Assembly: GCA_029942205.1 (NCBI GenBank)
Contig: JAOZTL010000114.1
Location: 1 to 8,595, forward strand
DNA length: 8,595 nucleotides
Direction: 5' to 3'
DNA from: Bacteroidales bacterium
GTDB lineage: Bacteria; Bacteroidota; Bacteroidia; Bacteroidales; JAOZTL01
The translations under genes and the position numbers were made by a program. Of the stretch, positions 1-6,765 are shown piece by piece. Position 1 is the stretch's first letter. Every line of letters begins with the position of its first letter. A model generated the notes under the pieces. That model saw only the letters and a list, made by a program, of their open reading frames with translations, was not told the DNA's origin and did not search any database.

Positions 1-102
1 GTAAATTAATTATAATTTTATATAAAATGTACATTTTTAACCCTTAATTCGCATTTGCTAATTATTTTTTAATAAATTAGGGATTAAGAAATAATTTTCA
101 CT

Positions 103-136
103 CGTGCGTAAGCAACATCAAAAAGGTCGAAGACCT
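103..136 (+). repeat. Intergenic repeat, copy A (AGCAACATCAAAAA arm plus GGTCGAAGACC hairpin)
   Basis: The arm AGCAACATCAAAAA (111-124) runs straight into GGTCGAAGACC (125-135), an AGGTC/GACCT stem closed over GAA. The arm is identical over 14 bases to copy D at 7322-7335. Weaker similarity extends upstream: both copies have TATTTTTTAATAA about 48 bases before the arm (63-75 here, 7275-7287 in D). The core is shared with copy B (1248-1258) and, less one G, copy C. Read on the minus strand, it is a short hairpin followed by TTTTT and overlaps the end of the zinc-ribbon gene, so it may also act as that gene's terminator. The repeat relationship is seen directly; the function is inferred. Confidence 0.75.
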
Positions 137-321
137 ATTAAACTGCAACAATGAGTACAAACTTGCGATTGAATATCGTTTACTGCACCACAGTATTCAC
201 AGATTTTTTGGTCGCTTTTGGGCTTACTGTTGTAATTGAAATCTGTCTCACAAGAAGGACAAATACTTAATTCTGAGTCTATTAGATTTTCACAAACAGG
301 ACATTCTATCAATTTTTTCAT
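118..321 (-). CDS. Small double zinc-ribbon protein
   Basis: A 67-residue, probably cytoplasmic protein made of two tandem zinc ribbons. The first has C7-x2-C10 and C21-x2-C24, the second C41-x2-C44 and C55-x2-C58, joined by a polar linker at about 29-39. Paired cysteine knuckles of this kind bind structural Zn2+; no catalytic residues are visible, and a nucleic-acid or protein contact role is only a guess. The ATG at 321 directly precedes the first ribbon, and a TACTTTTG box lies about 38 bp upstream. The last five residues (GLRPF) and the TGA stop are encoded by the intergenic repeat that overlaps the 3' end, so the original C-terminus may have been replaced when the element arrived. Eight correctly spaced cysteines make this a real gene despite its size. 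I do not recognise a named family. Confidence 0.8.
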   Translation of the reverse strand: MKKLIECPVCENLIDSELSICPSCETDFNYNSKPKSDQKICEYCGAVNDIQSQVCTHCCSLIGLRPF

Positions 322-359
322 TGTTTTAATAAAAAATACTTCATTGGTTTAAGGTGTAA

Positions 360-367
360 CAAAAGTA
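360..367 (-). promoter_or_regulatory. Putative Bacteroidota -7 promoter box (TACTTTTG) for the zinc-ribbon gene
   Basis: On the minus strand this is TACTTTTG, an exact fit to the Bacteroidota primary-sigma -7 consensus TAnnTTTG. A start site about 6 bases downstream would leave a leader of about 30 nt before the ATG at 321. The -33 element is unclear: a T9G run (382-391 on the plus strand) ends 14 bases from the box, closer than the usual 19-21. The identical octamer occurs before the DUF5063 gene at 3260. Confidence 0.4.
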
Positions 368-498
368 CATAAGTAATCATACAAAAAAAAACGAAATTGA
401 GATTTTGTCTAATTAATTGTTTATGAGAATATTATGCAGGAATCAAAGGACATTGAATAGATTGACACTTTACATAAAGCGAGATTAGTATAAAAAAA

Positions 499-1161
499 AT
501 GAAGCCAGTTCTTAAAATCAGTCAAGATGGAAGTCATACACTTTTTCGTGTAGATTTAGATGAAACTTACCATTCAGTACATGGTGCTATTCAAGAATCT
601 GAGCATGTTTTTATTCATGCAGGTTTTGATAGAATCGAACCCAAAGAAATTATTTCTATATTCGAGATGGGGTTTGGTACAGGATTAAATACCTTATTAA
701 CCTTACAAAAAGCGACAGAAAGAAGGCAAAAAGTGTATTATAGTTCTATTGAAGCTTTTCCGTTAGAAGAGAAAATTATAAACGAATTAAACTATTCTGA
801 TTTATTAGAACAAGGAAATTCCGATTATTTTAATAAAATACATTATTGTTCTTGGGAAAAGTCTAACGAAATAAATGATTTTTTTACGTTAGAAAAAAGG
901 TGTGTAAGGATGGAAAATTTTACACCAGACAAATCTTTTGATTTGATTTATTATGATGCTTTTTCTCCAGATAAGCAAGTTACTTTATGGAGTGTATCCA
1001 TTTTTGAAAAGCTTTATAAATCATTAAATACCAATGGGATATTAGTAACTTATTCGGCTAAAGGAATTGTTAAAAAAGCATTACGTGCAGCTGGATTTGA
1101 AGTGAAACGGCTAACAGGTCCACCAGGTAAGCATCACATGCTTTTGGCTACGAAAAAATAA
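499..1161 (+). CDS. mnmD: tRNA 5-methylaminomethyl-2-thiouridine methyltransferase MnmD
   Basis: Stand-alone S-adenosylmethionine-dependent methyltransferase (220 residues), equivalent to the N-terminal half of the fused enterobacterial MnmC. The family methylates the aminomethyl group on wobble U34 of certain tRNAs (nm5s2U to mnm5s2U), a late step after MnmE/MnmG and the thiolase. The N-terminus (TLFRVDLDETYHSVHGAIQE, about 14-33) is the family signature. The SAM loop FEMGFGTGLN is at 55-64, the acidic strand end SIEAF at 83-87, and the catalytic-region DAFSP at 153-157, followed by LW where the family usually has PELW. GPPGKHHM at 207-214 matches the conserved C-terminal GPPGK motif. The length is normal and nothing is missing. 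The FAD-dependent MnmC2 half is absent, as is usual in this phylum. The ATG at 499 follows an A8 run with no Shine-Dalgarno. It is probably transcribed on its own, because recQ has its own leader repeat. Confidence 0.93.
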   Translation: MKPVLKISQDGSHTLFRVDLDETYHSVHGAIQESEHVFIHAGFDRIEPKEIISIFEMGFGTGLNTLLTLQKATERRQKVYYSSIEAFPLEEKIINELNYSDLLEQGNSDYFNKIHYCSWEKSNEINDFFTLEKRCVRMENFTPDKSFDLIYYDAFSPDKQVTLWSVSIFEKLYKSLNTNGILVTYSAKGIVKKALRAAGFEVKRLTGPPGKHHMLLATKK

Positions 1162-1183
1162 GTATTTCGTACTATATTGCTTA

Positions 1184-1195
1184 TGCACTTGTGCA
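1184..1195. other. Short inverted repeat TGCACTTGTGCA
   Basis: A 5-bp perfect inverted repeat around TT in the mnmD-recQ spacer. It could be a small operator half-site pair or the degraded arm of repeat copy B. There is no T-tract, so it is not an intrinsic terminator. Its length is within chance expectation. Confidence 0.2.
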
Positions 1196-1221
1196 AATCT
1201 ATCAATATTTAAGGGATAATA

Positions 1222-1263
1222 TATAATTGTATAAGTAATATTAAATAGGTCGAAGACCTTAAT
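1222..1263 (+). repeat. Intergenic repeat, copy B, forming the recQ leader
   Basis: The segment contains GTATAAGT (as GTATAAGT in copy D at 7309-7316) and then AGGTCGAAGACCT (1247-1259), an AGGTC/GACCT stem with a GAA loop. Outside it, ATATTA and TAATAT can pair across a 3-nt bulge. The AGCAACATC arm of copies A and D is missing, as if deleted. Exactly 15 nt separate GACC from the recQ TTG start, the same distance as in copy C before the 138-codon gene. It lies inside the presumed 5' untranslated region, so an effect on translation is plausible but inferred. Confidence 0.65.
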
Positions 1264-1273
1264 ATGAATTAAT

Positions 1274-3187
1274 TTGAGTAAATATAGAGATATATTAGAA
1301 AAATATTGGGGTTATCCGAATTTTAGACCCTTACAGGAAGATATTATTCGTTCAGTATCTGATGATAATAAAGATACACTTGGCTTATTGCCAACAGGCG
1401 GCGGAAAATCGATTCTTTTTCAAGTACCTACACTTTCCAAAAAGGGGCTTTGTGTTGTCATAACTCCACTCATTGCACTGATGAAGGATCAGGTCGAAAA
1501 CTTGCAGAAACAGGGAATAAAGGCACAAGCAATTTATTCGGGCATGAGTAAGCATGAAATTGATTTGGCTCTGAATAATGCAGTATATGGGGCTTTCAAG
1601 TTTTTATACGTTTCGCCTGAGCGTTTGTCTACGGAAATTTTTTTGACACGTTTGCCAGATATGAATGTCAATTTAGTGGCTATCGACGAGTCGCATTGTA
1701 TTTCGCAATGGGGTTATGATTTTCGTCCGTCTTATTTGCAAATTTCAAAAATAAGAAAATACATTCCCGATGTGCCCTTTTTGGCATTAACAGCCACTGC
1801 AACGCCCGAAGTTGTTGAAGATATACAACAAAAATTGGAATTTAAAACTACCAATGTATTTAAGAAAAGTTTTGAACGAACAAATTTAATTTACCTTGTT
1901 CGAGAGGTCGATGATAAAAAGGCTTACTTATTAAAAATTATAAATAGATCTAAGGGGTCTGGTATTATTTATGTAAGAAATAGGAAAAAAACAAAAGATA
2001 TTGCATTTTTTTTACAAGAAAATAAAATTTCAGCAGATTATTATCATGCAGGAATTGATCATAAATTAAAAGATTATAAGCAAACACAATGGAAAAAAGG
2101 AAATACTCGTATCATTGTGTCTACCAATGCATTTGGAATGGGAATAGACAAACCTGATGTGCGTGTAGTCATTCATCTCGATATTCCAGATTCTATTGAA
2201 GCCTATTTTCAGGAAGCTGGGCGTGCAGGGCGCGATGAAAAAAAATCGTATGCAGTGCTACTTTATAATAAATTGGATATTACTAATCTGAAAAAGCGAA
2301 TTACTACAGATTTTCCTCCGATAAATAATATAAAAAAAATATACAATGCATTAGGTAATTATTTCCAAATTCCAGTAGGGGCAGGACAGGGGATGTTACT
2401 TGATTTTAAATTAAGTGATTTTGTAAAAACATTTAAGTTTTCAATACTTGAAGTTTATAATAGTGTGAAATTATTACAATTAGAAGGTTATATTGAATCG
2501 ACAGAAGAATTAAGAAATAAATCTAAAGTAAATTTTCTTATTGGGCGAAATGATTTATATAAATTTCAAGTTGCCAATTTGAAATTTGATGCGTTTATTA
2601 AATTGTTATTACGTTCATACACAGGGCTTTTTAGTACTTATGTCGCTATTGATGAAGAATATTTGGCCGAGAAAACAAATTCAAAGGTAGATGTAATATA
2701 TGATTATTTACAAAAGTTAGACAAAGTAAATATCATAAAATATATTCCTCAAAGGAAAACACCCTTTATTATCTATACAACAGAACGGCTTGATGATAAA
2801 AATTTACGCTTTACGAAAGAAAATTATCAAAAAAGGAAGGAGCGTTTAGAAAAAAAAATAGAAGCAATTCTTCATTATGCAACAAGTGAAAATGAATGTC
2901 GAAGTAAAATGTTATTGTCTTATTTTGGTGATAAAAAAGCAAAAAAATGTGGAGAATGTGATATTTGCAAAAAAACGCAAGAGAAATTTTTGAGTAAAAA
3001 AGATTTTGATACGATACAAAAAAAGATAAAAGCTGTATCAGGAAATAAGGAAATTGGAATAAAAGAACTTGTTGATAATATAAATCATAATGAAAAAAAA
3101 GTTTTAAATACATTAAATTGGTTGATAGAACATGATAAAATAATTGTTTTAAATGAAAATAAATATAAATGGAATAATGAAAAGTAG
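1274..3187 (+). CDS. recQ: ATP-dependent DNA helicase RecQ, short form without HRDC
   Basis: A 637-residue superfamily-2 3'-5' DNA helicase acting in recombination repair and restart of stalled forks. Motifs in order: FRPLQEDII (18-26), Walker A TGGGKS (41-46), DESH Walker B (138-141) running into the aromatic-rich loop SHCISQWGYDFRPSY (140-154), TATAT (173-177), and motif VI QEAGRAGRD (313-321). The RecQ-Ct zinc site is C542, C559, C562 and C565, followed by a winged-helix-like tail to the end. No HRDC domain follows, as in the shorter of the RecQ paralogues common in Bacteroidota. The start is TTG: an in-frame TGA lies at 1265-1267 and the next in-frame Met falls after Walker A, so the family's usual N-terminus (SKYRDILEKYWGY) can only be reached from TTG 1274. 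A two-codon ATG-AAT-TAA frame sits just before it. Repeat copy B forms the leader. Confidence 0.95.
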   Translation: MSKYRDILEKYWGYPNFRPLQEDIIRSVSDDNKDTLGLLPTGGGKSILFQVPTLSKKGLCVVITPLIALMKDQVENLQKQGIKAQAIYSGMSKHEIDLALNNAVYGAFKFLYVSPERLSTEIFLTRLPDMNVNLVAIDESHCISQWGYDFRPSYLQISKIRKYIPDVPFLALTATATPEVVEDIQQKLEFKTTNVFKKSFERTNLIYLVREVDDKKAYLLKIINRSKGSGIIYVRNRKKTKDIAFFLQENKISADYYHAGIDHKLKDYKQTQWKKGNTRIIVSTNAFGMGIDKPDVRVVIHLDIPDSIEAYFQEAGRAGRDEKKSYAVLLYNKLDITNLKKRITTDFPPINNIKKIYNALGNYFQIPVGAGQGMLLDFKLSDFVKTFKFSILEVYNSVKLLQLEGYIESTEELRNKSKVNFLIGRNDLYKFQVANLKFDAFIKLLLRSYTGLFSTYVAIDEEYLAEKTNSKVDVIYDYLQKLDKVNIIKYIPQRKTPFIIYTTERLDDKNLRFTKENYQKRKERLEKKIEAILHYATSENECRSKMLLSYFGDKKAKKCGECDICKKTQEKFLSKKDFDTIQKKIKAVSGNKEIGIKELVDNINHNEKKVLNTLNWLIEHDKIIVLNENKYKWNNEK

Positions 3188-3259
3188 AATTTTTAGTTCT
3201 TAAATTTCTTTTATTGAAAAAACACTGCTCTAAAATTTTAAATTTCAAAGATAAAGTTA

Positions 3260-3267
3260 TACTTTTG
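3260..3267 (+). promoter_or_regulatory. Putative -7 promoter box (TACTTTTG) for the DUF5063-exonuclease pair
   Basis: TACTTTTG matches the Bacteroidota TAnnTTTG consensus and lies 18 bp before the ATG at 3286, implying a leader of only about 12 nt. No good TTTG -33 element is seen at the usual distance, so support is the box and its position in the recQ-DUF5063 gap. The open frame running upstream through this box from a TTG at 3214 is judged not to be translated. Confidence 0.4.
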
Positions 3268-3285
3268 TGGTTTATTTTTTATTCT

Positions 3286-3906
3286 ATGGAAGATCAATTA
3301 AATCACATTGTATATTCAAAAGGTGTAATCGAATTTGTTGCAGTATCTACAGAATATTGTAGATTTATAGAACAAATTAAAACAGCCTCTAAAAGTAATT
3401 TTGTCAATATATCTCAAAAAATACTTCCTTTATTGTATTTGAAAACAGTAACGCTTCCAGATTTTGAAAATAATTTTGAACAATTCAATGAGAAGTTTGT
3501 TACAGAAAGCGATTGGGAATACTATCGAAACAAAATAGCTGAAAAATTGGGGGAGAACGAAACATTTATGGATGTTTACGATCCAACGAATTATTTAACT
3601 GGGGAAGCAATAAATGTAAGTGTATCTGAGTGTTTTACAGATATATACCAAGATTTAAAAAATTTCACGATGAATTATAAAATAGGCACGATCGAAGCAA
3701 TGAATGATAGCCTATGGGAATGCAAAAATAATTTTGAACAATATTGGGGAAGTCGCTTACTTGTTCTTTTGACAGAAATCCATAATATATTTTATAGTTT
3801 TGATGACCTAGATATCGAAGAGGAAATAAATAATGATACGGAAAAGCCAGAAGTAGATACTGCGGATTGGATTATAAATCAACGATTTAGCGATTTTGAT
3901 AGCTAA
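3286..3906 (+). CDS. DUF5063 family protein
   Basis: A 206-residue acidic, soluble, mainly helical protein of a family common in Bacteroidota and of unknown biochemical role. I recognise it from the overall pattern: an N-terminal helix with FVAVSTEYCRFIE, the LPLLYLKTV strand/helix, a central TESDWEYYRNKIAEKLG block, DVYDPTNYLTGE, SVSECFTDIYQDLKNF, and the conserved WECKNNFEQYWGSRLL near the end, followed by an acidic tail. No nucleotide-binding or metal-binding motif is visible. The frame is open back to a TTG at 3214, but those 24 codons give an unconserved-looking leader and cover a promoter box, so ATG 3286 (MEDQLNHI) is chosen. The exonuclease gene begins 14 bp after its stop. I recall the same pair in other Bacteroidota, which would suggest a shared function; this was not checked here. 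Confidence 0.82.
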   Translation: MEDQLNHIVYSKGVIEFVAVSTEYCRFIEQIKTASKSNFVNISQKILPLLYLKTVTLPDFENNFEQFNEKFVTESDWEYYRNKIAEKLGENETFMDVYDPTNYLTGEAINVSVSECFTDIYQDLKNFTMNYKIGTIEAMNDSLWECKNNFEQYWGSRLLVLLTEIHNIFYSFDDLDIEEEINNDTEKPEVDTADWIINQRFSDFDS

Positions 3907-3920
3907 ACGAAAAAATATAT

Positions 3921-4505
3921 ATGTTTAGATCAATTATTGAAACAGACGAAATAGCTAAGCTCCCATTAAAAGCCTTTGGTGGAGACATAATTGTTGTGGA
4001 TGAATTTGAACAGCTAGACAGTGCTGTTGATTTTTTGAAAAAACAAGGAATACTTGGCTTTGACACAGAAACAAAGCCATCTTTTAGAAAAGGGAATATT
4101 AATAAGGTTGCTCTTCTTCAGCTATCTACCGATAAAAAAGCATATCTTTTTAGAATAAATAAAATAGGATTTCCTGACAATTTGAAAAATATTTTAGCTG
4201 ATCCGAAAATCATAAAAACGGGAGTAGCGATACATGATGACATTAAAAAGCTACAAAAAATAAATAATTTTGAAGCAAAAGGCTTTGTTGAACTTCAAAA
4301 ACTGGTCATAAATTATGGAATTAATAATTTTAGTCTGTTAAAACTGGCAGGAATTATTTTAGGGTTTCGGATTTCAAAAAATAAAAGACTTTCTAATTGG
4401 GAAAATAAAGATCTAAAAGAAGGGCAAAGGCTTTATGCAGCAACAGATGCATGGGTTGGTTATAAAATATATAACGCTCTTCTGAAAAGTAAAAAAATAA
4501 GTTGA
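3921..4505 (+). CDS. 3'-5' exonuclease, RNase D-like DEDDy family
   Basis: A 194-residue single-domain 3'-5' exonuclease of the DnaQ/RNase D superfamily, which removes nucleotides from 3' ends using two metal ions. Exo I is GFDTE (46-50; D48 and E50), Exo II is GVAIHDDIKKL (101-111; D106 or D107), and Exo III is Y172-AAT-D176, the Y-x3-D spacing that defines the DEDDy subgroup. The four acidic ligands and the tyrosine are all present, so it should be active. There is no HRDC domain, so it is not full-length RNase D; whether the substrate is DNA or RNA cannot be told from sequence. The ATG at 3921 follows an A-rich leader 14 bp after the DUF5063 stop, so the two are likely one operon. It converges on the 60-codon gene downstream. 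Confidence 0.9.
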   Translation: MFRSIIETDEIAKLPLKAFGGDIIVVDEFEQLDSAVDFLKKQGILGFDTETKPSFRKGNINKVALLQLSTDKKAYLFRINKIGFPDNLKNILADPKIIKTGVAIHDDIKKLQKINNFEAKGFVELQKLVINYGINNFSLLKLAGIILGFRISKNKRLSNWENKDLKEGQRLYAATDAWVGYKIYNALLKSKKIS

Positions 4506-4538
4506 TATTTTATTGATACTAATTGGCTTATTTTATAT

Positions 4539-4581
4539 AAAAAAACGCAATCTTTCTAAAGTAAATAGTAAGAAAGATTGC
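4539..4581 (-). terminator. Intrinsic terminator for the 60-codon CxxC gene
   Basis: GCAATCTTTCT (4547-4557) and AGAAAGATTGC (4571-4581) form a perfect 11-bp stem with a 13-nt loop. On the minus strand the stem is followed by G and seven Ts (4545-4539), and the hairpin begins 9 nt after that gene's stop. The plus side has only an A-rich tail, so termination of the exonuclease transcript here would not rely on a U-tract. Confidence 0.85.
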
Positions 4582-4590
4582 AAATAAAAA

Positions 4591-4773
4591 TCAACCAGCT
4601 TCAAAATTTTCTGCTCCTGACACTTTTCCTTCCAATTGCTCTGGATTATGTATAATTACAGGAATATGCTGTGGGCAAATCCAAAAATAAGTTTGTTTAT
4701 AGTCAAATTTAACCAAAGGGATTTGATCCTCATTTCTTTCACAAACAATACATTTTTTCTCTACTTTTTCCAT
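4591..4773 (-). CDS. Small CxxC/CxxH putative zinc-binding protein
   Basis: A 60-residue protein with C8-x2-C11 and C33-x2-H36, a spacing that suits one structural zinc site. The core reads as a short beta structure (IPLVKFDYKQTYFWIC) followed by the hydrophobic segment IPVIIHNPEQL and a conserved-looking GAENF tail. I have the impression of similar small hypothetical proteins in other Bacteroidota with CPQH-(I/L)PV-(I/L)IH and a GAEN ending, but no function is known to me. There is no signal peptide or membrane segment. The ATG at 4773 is the only reasonable start and has an A/T-rich leader without Shine-Dalgarno. The dedicated terminator supports real expression. It lies 86 bp downstream of the helicase stop, on the same strand, but is probably not part of the restriction locus. 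Confidence 0.75.
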   Translation of the reverse strand: MEKVEKKCIVCERNEDQIPLVKFDYKQTYFWICPQHIPVIIHNPEQLEGKVSGAENFEAG

Positions 4774-4859
4774 ATTTAGTTATTTAATTTATAGTTTGTT
4801 ATTTCGGTACTAAATTACATAAAATAAATTAAAAATTCTACCATTACATAATTATTCGA

Positions 4860-6764
4860 TTAATTATTTCTCAATAAATCGGCTATTTCTGTTAATCTCT
4901 TGAGTGTTTCTTTTAGTTCGAGTTCTTTATCCAAAAGGAAATTGTCTGGATTTGATGGAAGTATAAGAATATCAGCTAGATAATCTGAATTTTGAATAAA
5001 TTGATTTTTAGAATGTAACTTGGGAAAATATTCTTTGAGATTAGAAAATTCATAAAACTTAAGCATTCGCATTGCTTTTGAAATAACGAAATAGTCTATA
5101 TTTTGAAAGGTTAAATTATTTATATTAGAATTTGTTTGGAAATAAGTTTCAGGAACTACCGATTTTTTTAAAGAAGCATACGATTGAAAAGGACGATGCA
5201 GGTTGGGACGAATGGCTTGAGTTTTCTCATTCTCTGCTTTTTTGATTCCTGTGAAAATGAGTGCTGTATCTAATTCTTTTAAATATGGTGGGTTATAGTT
5301 ACAGTGGTAAAATAATTCTTCACACACTCGTAATTCATTGGACAAGTCATTATCCAGTTTTCGTTTGAATAAATCATCCGTAGCGGAGAATTGTATCGGA
5401 AAATACCTAGCTCCACGTCCAATTAACTGTGCTTCTGTCATTGATGTTTTTTTCAAAACGAGAGGCTTGTCATTACTTGGTCCAAGCCTTACGATATCAA
5501 ATAGATTTAACACATCCCAGCCTTCATTTAATTTGTCCACAGCGAATACTGCACGAACTAAATTTGTTTTTGCTTCTAAATTATTTATAATTAATTGTTT
5601 ATCAACGCTATCTGATAAGCTATGAATTTCGATACATTTCTCTTCTGAAAACTCAAGCTGAAGCTCTTTAATTAAATTTTGAAGAGAAGTATCGTTTTTT
5701 GCGAAAAAAGAAAATGCCTGTTGAATAATTTTAGCCTTAGAAATTGACTTTATTCTTTCAAGATCAGCTATTTTTAGTTCTCTTAAATAGGCCAAAAAAA
5801 TAGAGAAAAAAGATTGGCTTTCTTTGATTGTCTTCGATTTGAATAAAATAACAGGTTTTATTTTTAAATGATTCTTTTTAGCTATTTTTTTCCGATATTG
5901 ACTCAAAACAAGTGCTTGTAGTGCTCTATCAAAATGCTCTAAATTAGTCATTAATACCTTCACTTCTTTAGAGTAGCCAGCTTGTCTGAATTTTTTCAAA
6001 GAATAATCAAAAAGTATGCGGCTGGCATATTTTTCCTGAATAGCTGTGTGAGAAAAATCGATGGTTGCCGTAAATTCTAATAACATATTCAATGGGTTTG
6101 CATTAACGATCTTATTTACAGAATGTTCCCATGTTTCTAAATATTCATTTTCTTGTTTGCTAAGAGATTTTCTTTTTTTAGTTTCAGCATTAATATGATG
6201 TGCTTCATCGGATATAAATACCGTTTTTTCTGACTTAAAATCGCCAAAACTAAAACTATTTTCTTTTGGAGAATTGATATTATTATGTAATGAATGTATT
6301 GTTGTGAAGGAAATATTCAAATCGTCGGTATGGGTAGACAAAAAATGAGATACTTTTTTTATGAAAACTTCAGTGCCAGATAATTCAATTTTTTTACTAA
6401 ACAAGTACTTCCCATAATCTTTATTTATAAAATTATCTATTGTTTTATTGATAATATTTGTATTATTAACAAAGAATAAAAAATTTCGATAACCTTTTTG
6501 ATATAAAAACAGTATTAAAGCTGCCATGATTAAGGTTTTTCCACTGCCAGTGGCCATGTGGAACAATAGTTTTATATGCTTTTTGTCAATAGATTTAGTT
6601 TCAAAATAATAAATAAATCTACCGATAGCTTCAAGCTGGTAAGGACGCAATGGGAGTTTTGGATTCAAATTTGTAGAAATAAAAGCGGAAACTTTATTTT
6701 CAAAGAAATCATTATTTTTTATACTTAATTCTTGATCTAGTCGTTTCATTATTTCCTTTCTCAT
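4860..6764 (-). CDS. Type III restriction Res-like DEAD/DEAH helicase lacking the usual C-terminal nuclease domain
   Basis: Superfamily-2 translocase/helicase of the type III restriction Res class. Motifs: LRPYQLEAI Q-motif-like segment (39-47), Walker A ATGSGKT (71-77), DEAH (186-189), TAT (232-234), LNEGWDV (412-418) and motif VI QLIGRGARYFP (446-456), the Res-family signature. From what I know of the family, proteins with these motifs are usually about 850-1000 residues, with a PD-(D/E)XK endonuclease at the C-terminus. This one stops at 634, just after a helical stretch (ELKETLKRL), and no nuclease core is visible. No nuclease remnant is evident in the 86 bp after the stop. The ATG at 6764 lies 1 bp after the upstream gene's stop, implying translational coupling. 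An ATG five codons later has a better AGGAAATA leader and could be the true start. The frame is intact, so it is either a motor for a separate nuclease or a truncated enzyme. Confidence 0.88.
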   Translation of the reverse strand: MRKEIMKRLDQELSIKNNDFFENKVSAFISTNLNPKLPLRPYQLEAIGRFIYYFETKSIDKKHIKLLFHMATGSGKTLIMAALILFLYQKGYRNFLFFVNNTNIINKTIDNFINKDYGKYLFSKKIELSGTEVFIKKVSHFLSTHTDDLNISFTTIHSLHNNINSPKENSFSFGDFKSEKTVFISDEAHHINAETKKRKSLSKQENEYLETWEHSVNKIVNANPLNMLLEFTATIDFSHTAIQEKYASRILFDYSLKKFRQAGYSKEVKVLMTNLEHFDRALQALVLSQYRKKIAKKNHLKIKPVILFKSKTIKESQSFFSIFLAYLRELKIADLERIKSISKAKIIQQAFSFFAKNDTSLQNLIKELQLEFSEEKCIEIHSLSDSVDKQLIINNLEAKTNLVRAVFAVDKLNEGWDVLNLFDIVRLGPSNDKPLVLKKTSMTEAQLIGRGARYFPIQFSATDDLFKRKLDNDLSNELRVCEELFYHCNYNPPYLKELDTALIFTGIKKAENEKTQAIRPNLHRPFQSYASLKKSVVPETYFQTNSNINNLTFQNIDYFVISKAMRMLKFYEFSNLKEYFPKLHSKNQFIQNSDYLADILILPSNPDNFLLDKELELKETLKRLTEIADLLRNN

Positions 6765-6765
6765 T

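Noticed and set aside
38..88. Imperfect inverted repeat TAACCCTTAATT / AATTAGGGATTA considered as a terminator
   Set aside because: The arms match only with a shifted base and the loop is about 26 nt, so a stable hairpin is doubtful. It may just be the outer part of repeat copy A.
462..490. TTGACA (462-467) with TTAGTA 17 bp downstream as a sigma-70 promoter for mnmD
   Set aside because: The -10 hexamer is poor and the phylum uses TTTG/TAnnTTTG elements; no TAnnTTTG box was found there.
1194..1201. Minus-strand TAGATTTG box in the mnmD-recQ spacer
   Set aside because: It fits TAnnTTTG but would fire antisense into the end of mnmD, where no minus-strand gene exists; one such match is expected by chance.
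2811..3248. Open frame of 145 codons on the minus strand opposite the recQ 3' end
   Set aside because: It lies antisense to the RecQ zinc-binding region, which is clearly coding. Its composition (long F, L, Y and H runs) is what complementing an A-rich lysine-rich gene gives.
3214..3285. N-terminal extension of the DUF5063 protein from a TTG
   Set aside because: The 24 added residues look like a pseudo-signal segment, but they cross the TACTTTTG promoter box and precede a good ATG start.
5338..5625. Open frame of 95 codons on the plus strand inside the Res gene
   Set aside because: It is antisense to the conserved helicase motifs LNEGWDV and QLIGRGARYFP, with no recognisable domain or leader.
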